64,000 bases of DNA from Lewinellaceae bacterium (lineage in GTDB: Bacteria > Bacteroidota > Bacteroidia > Chitinophagales > Saprospiraceae). Each line of letters starts with the position of its first letter. Positions within the stretch are counted from its first letter, which is position 1. Location: the NCBI GenBank assembly GCA_020636095.1, contig JACJYN010000002.1:558001-622000 (forward strand), in the 5' to 3' direction. Both the position numbers and the translations under genes were made by a program. Below the pieces are notes generated by a model. That model did not search any database, was not told where the DNA came from, and saw only the letters and a program-made list of their open reading frames with translations. This document shows positions 34,716 through 42,317 of the stretch, piece after piece.

Positions 34716-35261
34716 ATGGGTAAACAACTAACCTCCATCACCGACTCACTGAAAGCCTTCATCGAACAGCAACAGCTATTCTTCGTCGCTACCGCAGGAA
34801 CAGACGGCAAGGTGAACCTTTCCCCCAAAGGCATGGATACCCTGAAAGTGCTGGATGGCAACCGGGTGATTTGGTTGAACCTCACCGGCAGTGGCAACGA
34901 AACGGCCGCCCACATCCTGGAACAGAACCGGATGACCCTGATGTTCTGTTCTTTCGACAAGAATCCCATGATCCTGCGCTTGTACGGAACGGCTCGCTTT
35001 TACCAGCTAGGCGATGAGGAATGGGGCGAACTCATCCGGCAGTTCCCGAACTTTCCGGGCGCCCGGCAGCTATTCGATGTGAAGGTAGAAATGGTGCAAA
35101 CCTCCTGTGGCTTCGGCGTTCCCCGCTACCAATACGAAGGCCAACGGGATGCCCTGATCCAATGGGCTGAGAAAAAAGGAGCGGAAGGAATCAATGAATA
35201 CCAGAAGGAAAGGAACAGCCTGAGCCTGGACGGGAAGCCGACGGGGATGAAGAGGGAATAG
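34716..35261 (+). CDS. Pyridoxamine 5'-phosphate oxidase-like flavin-binding protein
   Basis: This is 181 residues. An FMN-binding split barrel is seen from about residue 10: LKAFIEQQQLFFVATAGTDG, VNLSPKGMDTLKVLDGNRVI, WLNLTGSGNETAAHILEQNR, ILRLYGTARFYQLGDEEWGE. It belongs to the pyridoxamine oxidase-like group in which vitamin B6 oxidation is often absent; the active role may be in flavin or F420-like redox chemistry. It is cytoplasmic, with its own start and no close operon partner. Confidence 0.85.
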   Translation: MGKQLTSITDSLKAFIEQQQLFFVATAGTDGKVNLSPKGMDTLKVLDGNRVIWLNLTGSGNETAAHILEQNRMTLMFCSFDKNPMILRLYGTARFYQLGDEEWGELIRQFPNFPGARQLFDVKVEMVQTSCGFGVPRYQYEGQRDALIQWAEKKGAEGINEYQKERNSLSLDGKPTGMKRE

Positions 35262-35337
35262 AAGGATTCGGTTGATCGTTATTGGTTTGACAGGTTAACA
35301 CGATAAGCACAACAATATAACCATTAGCCATATATCA

Positions 35338-36279
35338 CTACCGGCAAATCCGCTCCGCAAAAGCCGTGCACAAGTACTCGATCTCCTCCACCCGGGCGAG
35401 TTGCTCCACCCAATCGGCGGGAATATCATCGAAACCATAGGCCAGGCCGGCTAACCCGCCGGTAACGGCGCCGGAGGTATCCGTATCTTCACCCAGGTTG
35501 ACCGCGCGCAACACCGCTTCGGAGTAGGAAGAGGTGGTCAGCAGGCTCCACAGACTGGCTTCCAGCGTATGCACCACATAACCAGAGCTGTAAATATTAT
35601 CCTCATGGACTTCCGGAATTTTCCCCTGAAGGGTGCGGCTAAAGTAAGACAGCTCCCGGCGGTTGAACGCCTGGTCTTCCGCAAATTGCCGCGCGGTTGC
35701 GATCCCTTCTTTATAGGCATCGGCCACCGGTTTACCCCACAATAGCTGCCGGGCTACCTCCAGATAAACGAAGCAGCTGAAGACCGAGCGGAAATGCCCG
35801 TGAGTCATGCTGGAGACATCGCTAATGATGGCGTACCGCTCTTCAGCCGGTTTGTTATGTATAAAAAACACCAAAGGCAGGATGCGCATCAGGGAACCGT
35901 TGCCGTTGCTGCCTTCATCCATGCCGCCGGCCAGATGGGGCGGCAGTTCCCGGTTGCGCAGCCGTTCGATGGCGGAAAGAGTAGCGGCGCCAACATCGAA
36001 CACCTCCCCGTGAGGCGTCCACTTCTGGCCGAAACACCAGGCCAGGAATTGCTCGGCAATATTGCTGAGGTCATACCCGTGGCAAAGGCTTTCCGCGAGG
36101 CAGAAAGACAGGGAACTGTCATCCGACCAGGTGCCGGGCGGCTGATCGTGGGTGCCGTAGCCCCGCATATCATCCACGGGAAACCGCTTCAGCCAGGACC
36201 GGCCGACGAACTCCACCGGCACGCCAAGCGCATCTCCTACCGCCAGCCCGAAAAGGGCGCTTTTGACCGGATATTCCAA
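35338..36279 (-). CDS. ADP-ribosylglycohydrolase (DraG/ARH family)
   Basis: The domain begins ALFGLAVGDALGVPVEFVGR and shows the metal-binding motifs GTWSDDSSLSFCLAESL and, near the C-terminus, NLGEDTDTSGAVTGGLAGL, plus GSNGNGSLMRILPL and SSMTHGHFRSVFSCFVYLE. These bind two Mg ions and hydrolyse ADP-ribosyl-arginine or related bonds. The frame is open to an ATG at 36444, but that extension would cross the terminator of the phosphofructokinase gene and adds a low-complexity stretch, so a TTG near 36279 is preferred. It is cytoplasmic and may reverse protein or nucleic-acid ADP-ribosylation; the partner transferase is not in view. Confidence 0.85.
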   Translation of the reverse strand: MEYPVKSALFGLAVGDALGVPVEFVGRSWLKRFPVDDMRGYGTHDQPPGTWSDDSSLSFCLAESLCHGYDLSNIAEQFLAWCFGQKWTPHGEVFDVGAATLSAIERLRNRELPPHLAGGMDEGSNGNGSLMRILPLVFFIHNKPAEERYAIISDVSSMTHGHFRSVFSCFVYLEVARQLLWGKPVADAYKEGIATARQFAEDQAFNRRELSYFSRTLQGKIPEVHEDNIYSSGYVVHTLEASLWSLLTTSSYSEAVLRAVNLGEDTDTSGAVTGGLAGLAYGFDDIPADWVEQLARVEEIEYLCTAFAERICR

Positions 36280-36396
36280 AGTGGTTTTCGTTTTACTTAT
36301 TGAACTGCTGTAAACCAGTTCATTGACGAAAATAGGAATTTTAAGGGGAAAAGATTTTCCAGATTTTAAAAATCCGGAAAATCCGGGCGGCAGAAC

Positions 36397-36433
36397 ATAA
36401 AAAGGCTCCGAAAGCAGGTACTTTCGGAGCCTT
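36397..36433 (-). terminator. Rho-independent terminator of the phosphofructokinase gene
   Basis: The stem AAGGCTCCGAAAG (36402-36414)/CTTTCGGAGCCTT (36421-36433) has a 6-nt loop and a T-run on the minus strand (36397-36403). It lies 20 bp after the stop of the gene at 36453-37730. Confidence 0.88.
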
Positions 36434-36452
36434 CTCATTTGCAAAGGGCTCC

Positions 36453-37730
36453 TTATTCCTCCACCGGGGCAGTGCGGAAAAGCCCATCCGCAGGATTCCA
36501 GTTCAGAATCCGGTAGAAATCGAAAGTCTCGGGTATACTAACCCACTTTTTTGCTTTTTTGTAATCCTGTTGGGTCAGTACGTGCATATCGCTCAGCACC
36601 AGTTGAGAAAACTCGGAATCGATATTCACCAGGCGGGGCGGAATGATGCCATCCTTATCTTCAATGTCTTTGAGGAAAATGGGCATGATCTCGGCGCCCC
36701 GGGTAGTGGAAACGATACAGCCTTTGTGGCCCTGGTCGAAGAGCTTTTTTACGCCCATGCCGAGGATGGTGCATAAAGTAAGGTCGTAAGCTACCGGCCG
36801 GTGGCAGCGCAGTTCATACCCCATTTCCACGGGGCGGCTTTTGATCTGAATATCGAGCTCCTTGAGTTTCCGCTGCACCAGTACGTTAATGATGTGCGCC
36901 TTACTAACATTTCCCAATTCCGGGTGGCCGTGTGCATCGTAGGTGAAGGTGATGCCGCAGTTTTTGATATCCTCATCATCGAGTACGTGGAAGATGCCCT
37001 CACTGACAATCGCTACGCCATAACCGATGCCCTCGACCAGCCGTTTGACCATAGAGGAAACGATGAGGTCGATCACCTTACTCAGGGTCACCCGGGTTTT
37101 GTTGAACATCTCGGGGATGATGATGATGGGGAAATGGCAGCTGGCGCCAATCTCAAAGGCGAGATGCCCGGCCGACCGGCCCATGGAGGCAATGACAAAC
37201 CAGTTGCCACTGGTCCGCGAATCTTCGTAAATGGTATTGCCGATAGCCACCCCGGCATCTTTGGCTGAGTTGAACCCGAAGGTGGGCATACCGTCGGGCA
37301 GTGGAATATCGTTGTCAATGGTTTTCGGAACGTGGATATTCTGAATCTCTACCTTTTTCTTCGCCAGGTATTTGGCCAGGCGGTTGCTGGTCGAAGCGGT
37401 GTCGTCCCCGCCGATGGTTACCAGTAGCTTGACGTTGTTATCCAGGAAAAAATCGGCGGAAAATTCGTCGTCCTTGGGCTTGTAGCGGCTCATTCGCAGG
37501 GTGGAGCCCCCCCGCGGAAAAATCCGGTCGGCGTAGTGAAAATTGATGTCCACCGTTTCCGCCTTGCCGTTAAATAGGTTCTTGTACCCGTCGTGGATGC
37601 CAATGATGCGGTAGCCGTCTTTCAGAAAGACCTTGGAAATAGTGCTGATGACTGTATTGATGCCAGGAGCGGGGCCGCCCGCGCAAAGTATGGCAATTGA
37701 CTTTTGCATGGGTATTTTTTTCTTGGGCAT
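36453..37730 (-). CDS. pfp: 6-phosphofructokinase, pyrophosphate-dependent type
   Basis: This is 425 residues. ILCAGGPAPGINTVIST opens the domain. The phosphoryl-donor site reads LLVTIGGDDTAST and the substrate loop HVPKTIDNDIPLPDG. Asp in GGDD and Lys in PKTIDND are the two positions that distinguish pyrophosphate-dependent enzymes from ATP-dependent ones (GGDG and GTIDND), so PPi is the predicted donor. Other motifs are MGRSAGHLAFEIG and YELRCHRPVAYDL. It would interconvert fructose 6-phosphate and fructose 1,6-bisphosphate reversibly. It is monocistronic with its own terminator. Confidence 0.9.
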   Translation of the reverse strand: MPKKKIPMQKSIAILCAGGPAPGINTVISTISKVFLKDGYRIIGIHDGYKNLFNGKAETVDINFHYADRIFPRGGSTLRMSRYKPKDDEFSADFFLDNNVKLLVTIGGDDTASTSNRLAKYLAKKKVEIQNIHVPKTIDNDIPLPDGMPTFGFNSAKDAGVAIGNTIYEDSRTSGNWFVIASMGRSAGHLAFEIGASCHFPIIIIPEMFNKTRVTLSKVIDLIVSSMVKRLVEGIGYGVAIVSEGIFHVLDDEDIKNCGITFTYDAHGHPELGNVSKAHIINVLVQRKLKELDIQIKSRPVEMGYELRCHRPVAYDLTLCTILGMGVKKLFDQGHKGCIVSTTRGAEIMPIFLKDIEDKDGIIPPRLVNIDSEFSQLVLSDMHVLTQQDYKKAKKWVSIPETFDFYRILNWNPADGLFRTAPVEE

Positions 37731-37887
37731 TTTGCGATGTGCGTTTTATACGATGAATAATTGGGTTGAAAAGGGAGTTGCGACAAATTTACAAACCTTT
37801 GCGACAATATCGAAAACTGCCCTTTCCCTCTGCTCCTACCTTTGGCGTATTCATTTAAAAACTTACATCAATAAAAACCCACCTGTC

Positions 37888-38850
37888 ATGAAAAAAGTAG
37901 TAAAAATTATTGGAATCACAATAGGAGCCGTTGTCCTGGCCCTCACCGCCGCCGCCCTTTACTTCAATTTCAAAGGCATGCCTTACTACGAGGTGAATGC
38001 GCCGGACATCACTGTGGAACCGACACCGGAACGCATTGCAAGAGGCGAGTACATTGTCAATCAAACTTGTGCGATCTGCCATTTGGGTAAAGACGGCAAG
38101 TTCTCTGGCACCTTGATGGAAGATGACCCGGCTTTCGGCGCCTGGTATGCCGCCAATATCACCCAACACCCGGAAGCCGGCATCGGAAAATATACGGATG
38201 GGGAATTGATGTACCTGCTCCGGACCGGAATAAAGCGAACGGGGCAGTTCGCTGCGCCCTTTATGCCCCGGTTCAACCACCTGAGCGATGAGGATGTAAA
38301 AAGCATCATTGCCTACCTCCACTCCGACGCCAGCCGGGTACAACCGGTTGATGTCCGGCAGCCGGCTCAGCAACCGACCCTGCTTGCCAAGGTAGTGTGC
38401 AACCTCGGCATGAAGCCCTTGCCCTATCCGGATGTAACCGTCACCGCTCCACCTAAAACGGATGAGGTAGCCTACGGAAAATACCTGGTGACGCAGGCCA
38501 TGATGTGTTACATGTGCCACTCCGCCAGCTTTGAAACTAATGACGAATTAACGCCCGAAAATTCTGAAGGGTACCTCGCTGGCGGGACTATGGTCCGAAA
38601 TCCTCAGGATCGTTCCGTGATCACCCCTTCCGCCAACCTCACCATGCACCCGGAACTGGGCCTGGGCCAGTGGACGGAGGAGCAGTTCGCCAACGCCGTC
38701 CGCTTCGGGCAAACCGCCGATGGCCAGGGACTGACCTCCGCTATGCCCAAATTCACCCTGATGACTGATGAGGACATTTCCGCTATCTGGGCTTACCTGC
38801 AAACGGTGCCGGCCGTTGAGAAGAATGTGCTGGCGGACGCCGGCCAATAA
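37888..38850 (+). CDS. Membrane-anchored diheme cytochrome c
   Basis: The ATG at 37888 (MKKVVKIIGITIGAVVLALT) gives 320 residues; the frame is open from 37633, but that part overlaps the divergent kinase gene. A membrane helix lies at about 5-27. The two heme sites are CAICH in YIVNQTCAICHLGKDGKFSG and CYMCH in TQAMMCYMCHSASF. Distal Met ligands are likely in FMPRFNHLSDEDVKSI and SAMPKFTLMTDEDISA. It resembles the c-type subunits that take electrons from dehydrogenases to terminal oxidases. A -7-like TACCTTTG sits at 37836-37843. Confidence 0.88.
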   Translation: MKKVVKIIGITIGAVVLALTAAALYFNFKGMPYYEVNAPDITVEPTPERIARGEYIVNQTCAICHLGKDGKFSGTLMEDDPAFGAWYAANITQHPEAGIGKYTDGELMYLLRTGIKRTGQFAAPFMPRFNHLSDEDVKSIIAYLHSDASRVQPVDVRQPAQQPTLLAKVVCNLGMKPLPYPDVTVTAPPKTDEVAYGKYLVTQAMMCYMCHSASFETNDELTPENSEGYLAGGTMVRNPQDRSVITPSANLTMHPELGLGQWTEEQFANAVRFGQTADGQGLTSAMPKFTLMTDEDISAIWAYLQTVPAVEKNVLADAGQ

Positions 38851-38882
38851 GCCCAAAATTCGTTTTTATTGATGATAGCAAA

Positions 38883-38978
38883 AGGAGTTGCCTCTTCGGG
38901 GGCAGCTCCTGCTATTGCAGTGTAAGATACTGGCAAGTTGGACTCCACGCCGGCCCTCCGGCAAAACTTGCCAAGTCT
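38883..38978. repeat. Hairpins after the cytochrome gene
   Basis: AGGAGTTGCC/GGCAGCTCCT (38883-38910) is a short stem without a T-run. It is followed by a second stem GGCAAGTT (38932-38939)/AACTTGCC, whose right half belongs to the dispersed motif AAACTTGCCAAGTCT (38964-38978). Confidence 0.55.
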
Positions 38979-39070
38979 CCTCTCTAGTGCCTACGTCCGA
39001 CAAATATCATTGCATAAGTAGGAACCGAAGCTTATCTTTCCGTGTATTGGAAAAATAAAAAAGCATCTCT

Positions 39071-39823
39071 ATGAAATTACTGGAGCAAAAAGTAGCGATC
39101 GTCACCGGAGGCGGTTCTGGCATAGGCAGGAGTATTGCCCGGCTTTACACTCAGAACGGCGCCAAGGCCTGCGTCTCCGATATCGACGAAGAAGGAGGAA
39201 AAACAACAGTTAAACAGATCGAAGAAGCTGGCGGAACCGCATTCTTCTTCAAGGCCGATGCCGGGATACCCGAAGACAACAAAAAAATGGTAGAAGCCAC
39301 CATAGAAAAGTACGGCGCGCTCCACATCGCCTGCAACAATGCCGGCATTACCGGCCCGCAGGCCCTTATAGGCGAATGCCCCATCGAGGAATGGGATCAC
39401 GCTCTACGCGTCAACCTGTCGGGTGTGTTTTACGGTATGCGCTATCAGATACCCGAAATGCTGAAAGCCGGTGGCGGCGTGATCGTCAACATGTCTTCAG
39501 TACTCGGCAAAGTGGCCTTCGAAGGGTCGAGCGCCTATGTATCTTCCAAACACGGCCTGTTGGGGTTGACCAAAACCGCTGCTTTGGAATACAGCGGGCA
39601 CGGAATACGCACCGTTGCCGTCGGCCCGGGATTTATTCAAACGCCCATGATCAGCAACAACTTGTCGGAAGATGAGATAAAAATGGTTCGCCAGTTGCAC
39701 CCCATCGGGCGGCTGGGAGAAGCTGAGGAAGTGGCCGAATTGGTGCTGTGGTTGAGTTCTGACAAGGCATCTTTCATGAGTGGCGCCTATATTCCCGTAG
39801 ACGGTGGCTATCTGGCCCGGTAG
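39071..39823 (+). CDS. Short-chain dehydrogenase/reductase
   Basis: This is 250 residues, a classical SDR. AIVTGGGSGIGRSIARLYTQ binds the cofactor and CVSDIDEEGG has the acidic residue that favours NAD(H). CNNAGITGPQ is the NAG motif, the catalytic Ser is in VNMSSVLGK, and YVSSKHGLLGL contains Tyr and Lys. The C-terminus MSGAYIPVDGGYLAR is typical of 3-oxoacyl-ACP-reductase-like SDRs. The substrate cannot be assigned. It is monocistronic. Confidence 0.92.
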   Translation: MKLLEQKVAIVTGGGSGIGRSIARLYTQNGAKACVSDIDEEGGKTTVKQIEEAGGTAFFFKADAGIPEDNKKMVEATIEKYGALHIACNNAGITGPQALIGECPIEEWDHALRVNLSGVFYGMRYQIPEMLKAGGGVIVNMSSVLGKVAFEGSSAYVSSKHGLLGLTKTAALEYSGHGIRTVAVGPGFIQTPMISNNLSEDEIKMVRQLHPIGRLGEAEEVAELVLWLSSDKASFMSGAYIPVDGGYLAR

Positions 39824-39828
39824 GAAAG

Positions 39829-39903
39829 AGCCATTCGCGATTGGCTAACTGCCGTTCGCAGGTTAGGTGAGAACCTGGTGGCAGAAGACATAGAAAATTG
39901 AAC
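39829..39903 (+). repeat. Heptamer array and probable empty site of a family-2 element
   Basis: Units ATTCGCG, ATTGGCT, AACTGCC, GTTCGCA are followed by CAGAAGACATAGAAAATTGA (39882-39901). The segment CAGAAGAC occurs once, where the homologous spacers at 19227-19355 (inverted) and 58404-58561 carry it on both sides of a family-2 element. Confidence 0.6.
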
Positions 39904-39958
39904 GATCCCTGAGGAAGCCTCCCACTGGGCCCCATCTCAACTACAAAACCCCTTTAGC

Positions 39959-40447
39959 ATGATCATCGAAAATTTTGATAAGGACGGCCACCTCGACTGG
40001 ATCGTCGTCAACGACGGCGTCATGGGCGGCCTGTCCCGCAGCCGCATGGAAATCCTGAAGGATGGTTTCGCCCGGTTTGCCGGCCAGGTGTCCCTGGAGA
40101 ACAACGGAGGTTTTGCTTCCACCCGGGCCCGGCTGAAAGCCCCCATCCCCTCCGATATCAGCCGGGTGAGGGTTCGCGTAAAGGGCGATGGCAAAAGGTA
40201 CAGCTTTCGGATTCAAACCGCTGGAACCTTTGAAAGAGTATCCTATAAAATGGAATTCGACACACGGGCAGGAGAATGGGAAACCCACGAATTTTCTCTA
40301 TCCGGGTTTGTGCCGACTTTCCGGGGTAGGACGCTGGAGGGCATCCCGGCAATTGAGGCCGTTCAAATCCAGCAAATAGGCTTTTTGATCGCGGATAAAC
40401 AGGACGGAGCGTTTACCCTTATGATTGACTGGATAGAAGTAACCTAG
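39959..40447 (+). CDS. CIA30-like protein
   Basis: This is 162 residues, a single beta-sandwich domain of the complex I intermediate-associated protein 30 family: WIVVNDGVMGGLSRSRMEIL, GFARFAGQVSLENNGGFAST, RVRVKGDGKRYSFRIQT and GFLIADKQDGAFTLMIDWIE. VMGGxS is the family hallmark. Bacterial members are of unknown function and are not limited to complex I. A family-3 element lies immediately downstream, overlapping the stop by a few bases at most. Confidence 0.88.
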   Translation: MIIENFDKDGHLDWIVVNDGVMGGLSRSRMEILKDGFARFAGQVSLENNGGFASTRARLKAPIPSDISRVRVRVKGDGKRYSFRIQTAGTFERVSYKMEFDTRAGEWETHEFSLSGFVPTFRGRTLEGIPAIEAVQIQQIGFLIADKQDGAFTLMIDWIEVT

Positions 40448-40608
40448 TACTCTGTAAAATAAATATCTTCTGCTTCTGAACGTGTCTTTCCGCCCCACCC
40501 GTCGTCTCGTCCTCGCCTTGATAGCTAAGGCTATCAGGCTCCGGGCGTTCCTCGGTTAGAACGAAAATACATCGTTCATAAACGAGAATTTACTTAATTT
40601 ACAGAGTA
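40448..40608 (+). mobile_element. Miniature inverted-repeat element, family 3 (copy 1)
   Basis: This 161-bp element has ends TACTCTGTAAA and TTTACAGAGTA, with CTAG on both sides (40444-40447 and 40609-40612). Inside is a GATAGC/GCTATC stem. It is nearly identical to 51106-51266, with only a few substitutions. It is non-coding. Confidence 0.85.
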
Positions 40609-40627
40609 CTAGAACAAAAAATAAAGT

Positions 40628-40909
40628 ATGCAAACCATTATTCAATTCGTTGGCATAGAACCAATCGATGCTGTCGAAAAACTAACCCAAAAGAAACTGG
40701 ACAAACTAGCCAGAAAATTTAGTTCCATTATACGGGCGGAGGTCTTTTTCAAGGAAGAACCGGACTCCACCGGCAAGGGCAAAATCTGCGACATCCGGCT
40801 CAGCCTGCCAGGCCCCAGGATTCACGCTACTTCCGATGAATCCAGCTTCGAGTCCGCCGCTGCCGAAACAGTTAACGACCTGGAAAGGCAACTGAAAAAA
40901 CGGAAATAA
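40628..40909 (+). CDS. hpf: Ribosome hibernation factor (HPF/RaiA type)
   Basis: This is 93 residues in the short-HPF size range: VGIEPIDAVEKLTQKKLDKL, EVFFKEEPDSTGKGKICDIR, LPGPRIHATSDESSFESAAA, VNDLERQLKKRK. The beta-alpha fold binds the 30S subunit between head and body and inactivates ribosomes in stationary phase. The ATG at 40628 lies 19 bp after the family-3 element, so the element supplies the whole upstream leader and possibly the promoter. Confidence 0.85.
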   Translation: MQTIIQFVGIEPIDAVEKLTQKKLDKLARKFSSIIRAEVFFKEEPDSTGKGKICDIRLSLPGPRIHATSDESSFESAAAETVNDLERQLKKRK

Positions 40910-40942
40910 TAATTCAGCTCCATTTGAAATGATAACTGGCTT

Positions 40943-41104
40943 GTAACTATTCAGCAATTGGCGCTTAGCTGTTGGCCATTGGCGCCTGATGCCCATAAAA
41001 ATGGGATATAAGCTTAAGCTACCGGTTTTTTGCTTAACCTAACAACCTTAAGGGCAGGCATTTGCTAACCGCTAACCGCCAAAAGCTAACTGCTGAATAG
41101 TTAC
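40943..41104. mobile_element. Miniature inverted-repeat element, family 1 subtype C (copy 6)
   Basis: This 162-bp element has ends GTAACTATTCAGCA and TGCTGAATAGTTAC and a perfect 8-bp duplication ACTGGCTT (40935-40942 and 41105-41112). The interior is unrelated to subtypes A and B. It is made of heptamer arrays in inverted order (AATTGGC, GCTTAGC, TGTTGGC, CATTGGC on the left; GCTAACC, GCTAACC, GCCAAAA, GCTAACT on the right). Confidence 0.9.
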
Positions 41105-41346
41105 ACTGGCTTTTAGAAAGGCCAGCATGCCCCCCCCCCTTCTGGTTTTCTTTCCAAAAAGCCCTTTTCCGTGTACGCATTCAAAAGTTTTTTCCCAACT
41201 CATAATCAACGATTTACACATCACTAGCCCTGTTCTTGAACCGGCAAACGCTGTAAAAACCGGCAAAAACCTTTCAAAAAGTGAACTTGAAGCCCCTCCC
41301 CCCCGGGCGTATACTTGTGGAAAACATTCACCAAAAAGTTCACGAC

Positions 41347-42153
41347 ATGAAAACCACCAATCTATTCTTCCTTCTGGTTGTATTATCCCTTTTTTCATTA
41401 AATGCCTGCCGGGACGAAACGGCTATTCCTGAACCCGAAAAAGACATCCCCAAAGTCACACCGGCTTCCCCGGCGGCCCTCCGGCCGGACCACCCAAACA
41501 ACCCCTACGATGAGGTAGGCCGCTGGCATAATGAGCAACTCCAGGCCCTGCTCTATCACATTGAGGCCGAGCCGGCCTTCGCCGATTGGCCCCGGGACGA
41601 TCAGCAGCGGGCCGTCCTGGAATGGTCCGTAACGGAAGCCATGGCCCTTGATGAAACGGCCGCCAGTTTCAGCATCCCGCCCTTTCTTTATACATACACC
41701 GGTAGAGAAGATGGGTTGATGCGGGAAGTCAGCCTGGAGAAGTTCAAAATAGCCCTGGAGCGCCTGGAAGCAGATGATCGCAACCGGCATCATCTGGCAG
41801 CCCTCTACCAATTGCTGGAAGAGCACCCGCTCGAAGAGCAGACGGATATCGCACACCTGATGGCTGCCATCCGCAACCTGGAAACCGGCTGGATGGAGGA
41901 TCAGGACGCCGCACAGGTGGAGGCGCCCCTGATCGCCGCCTCGATCGCCCGCTACAGCCTGTACTTCTGGGCTGCCCGGCAGCCGACTCCCTTTCAGGGG
42001 CCCCAGTTGTTCGGCATCCGCGAGGGTTTCTTTGCCGATGCGTTCGGCGGAGGAATGGGAGCAGCCCTCGGCGCCATCGGAGGGCCGGGCGGCGCTGTCA
42101 TCGGCGGCCTGATCGGCGGAGTAGCCAGCTCGGCTATCTTTGCGATCGATTAG
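41347..42153 (+). CDS. Uncharacterised lipoprotein with glycine-zipper tail
   Basis: The ATG at 41347 gives 268 residues with a lipoprotein signal (LVVLSLFSLNACRDE); an extension to a GTG at 41281 would bury it. The middle is helical and acidic, with no family I recognise. The C-terminus (about 235-265) is a glycine-zipper-like membrane segment, FGGGMGAALGAIGGPGGAVI then GGLIGGVASS. Glycine zippers insert in membranes or pack as oligomers, as seen in outer-membrane lipoproteins and some bacteriocins. It is followed by a long hairpin. Confidence 0.7.
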   Translation: MKTTNLFFLLVVLSLFSLNACRDETAIPEPEKDIPKVTPASPAALRPDHPNNPYDEVGRWHNEQLQALLYHIEAEPAFADWPRDDQQRAVLEWSVTEAMALDETAASFSIPPFLYTYTGREDGLMREVSLEKFKIALERLEADDRNRHHLAALYQLLEEHPLEEQTDIAHLMAAIRNLETGWMEDQDAAQVEAPLIAASIARYSLYFWAARQPTPFQGPQLFGIREGFFADAFGGGMGAALGAIGGPGGAVIGGLIGGVASSAIFAID

Positions 42154-42172
42154 GGACAGTTGGGATGCTATG

Positions 42173-42232
42173 GGGTATAATGTATGCGAATCCAGGGCTA
42201 AAAAGCTCTGGATTCGCATATTATTATACCCT
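42173..42232 (+). terminator. Long hairpin after the glycine-zipper lipoprotein gene
   Basis: The outer arms GGGTATAAT/ATTATACCC and inner arms ATGCGAATCCAG/CTGGATTCGCAT form a stem of more than 20 bp around GGCTAAAAAGCT. It lacks a clean T-run, so it may act as a stabiliser or a bidirectional terminator. Confidence 0.65.
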
Positions 42233-42261
42233 AACCCACCCCACCCCATCAGCCCATACAA

Positions 42262-42292
42262 TTGGTCAAAGAAAGACTTTTTCTTAAATTGA
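42262..42292 (+). promoter_or_regulatory. Candidate Bacteroidota-type promoter for the hybrid kinase gene
   Basis: TTGG (42262-42265) and TAAATTGA (42285-42292) are separated by 19 bp, close to the Bacteroidota consensus TTTG-N17-21-TAnnTTTG. The ATG is 25 bp downstream. No biochemical support exists. Confidence 0.4.
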
Positions 42293-42317
42293 AGGCGGAA
42301 AACGGAACCTCATCGAT

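Noticed and set aside
35338..36444. Full 368-residue start for the ADP-ribosylglycohydrolase
   Set aside because: The extension would start inside the terminator region of the upstream gene and encodes non-family sequence.
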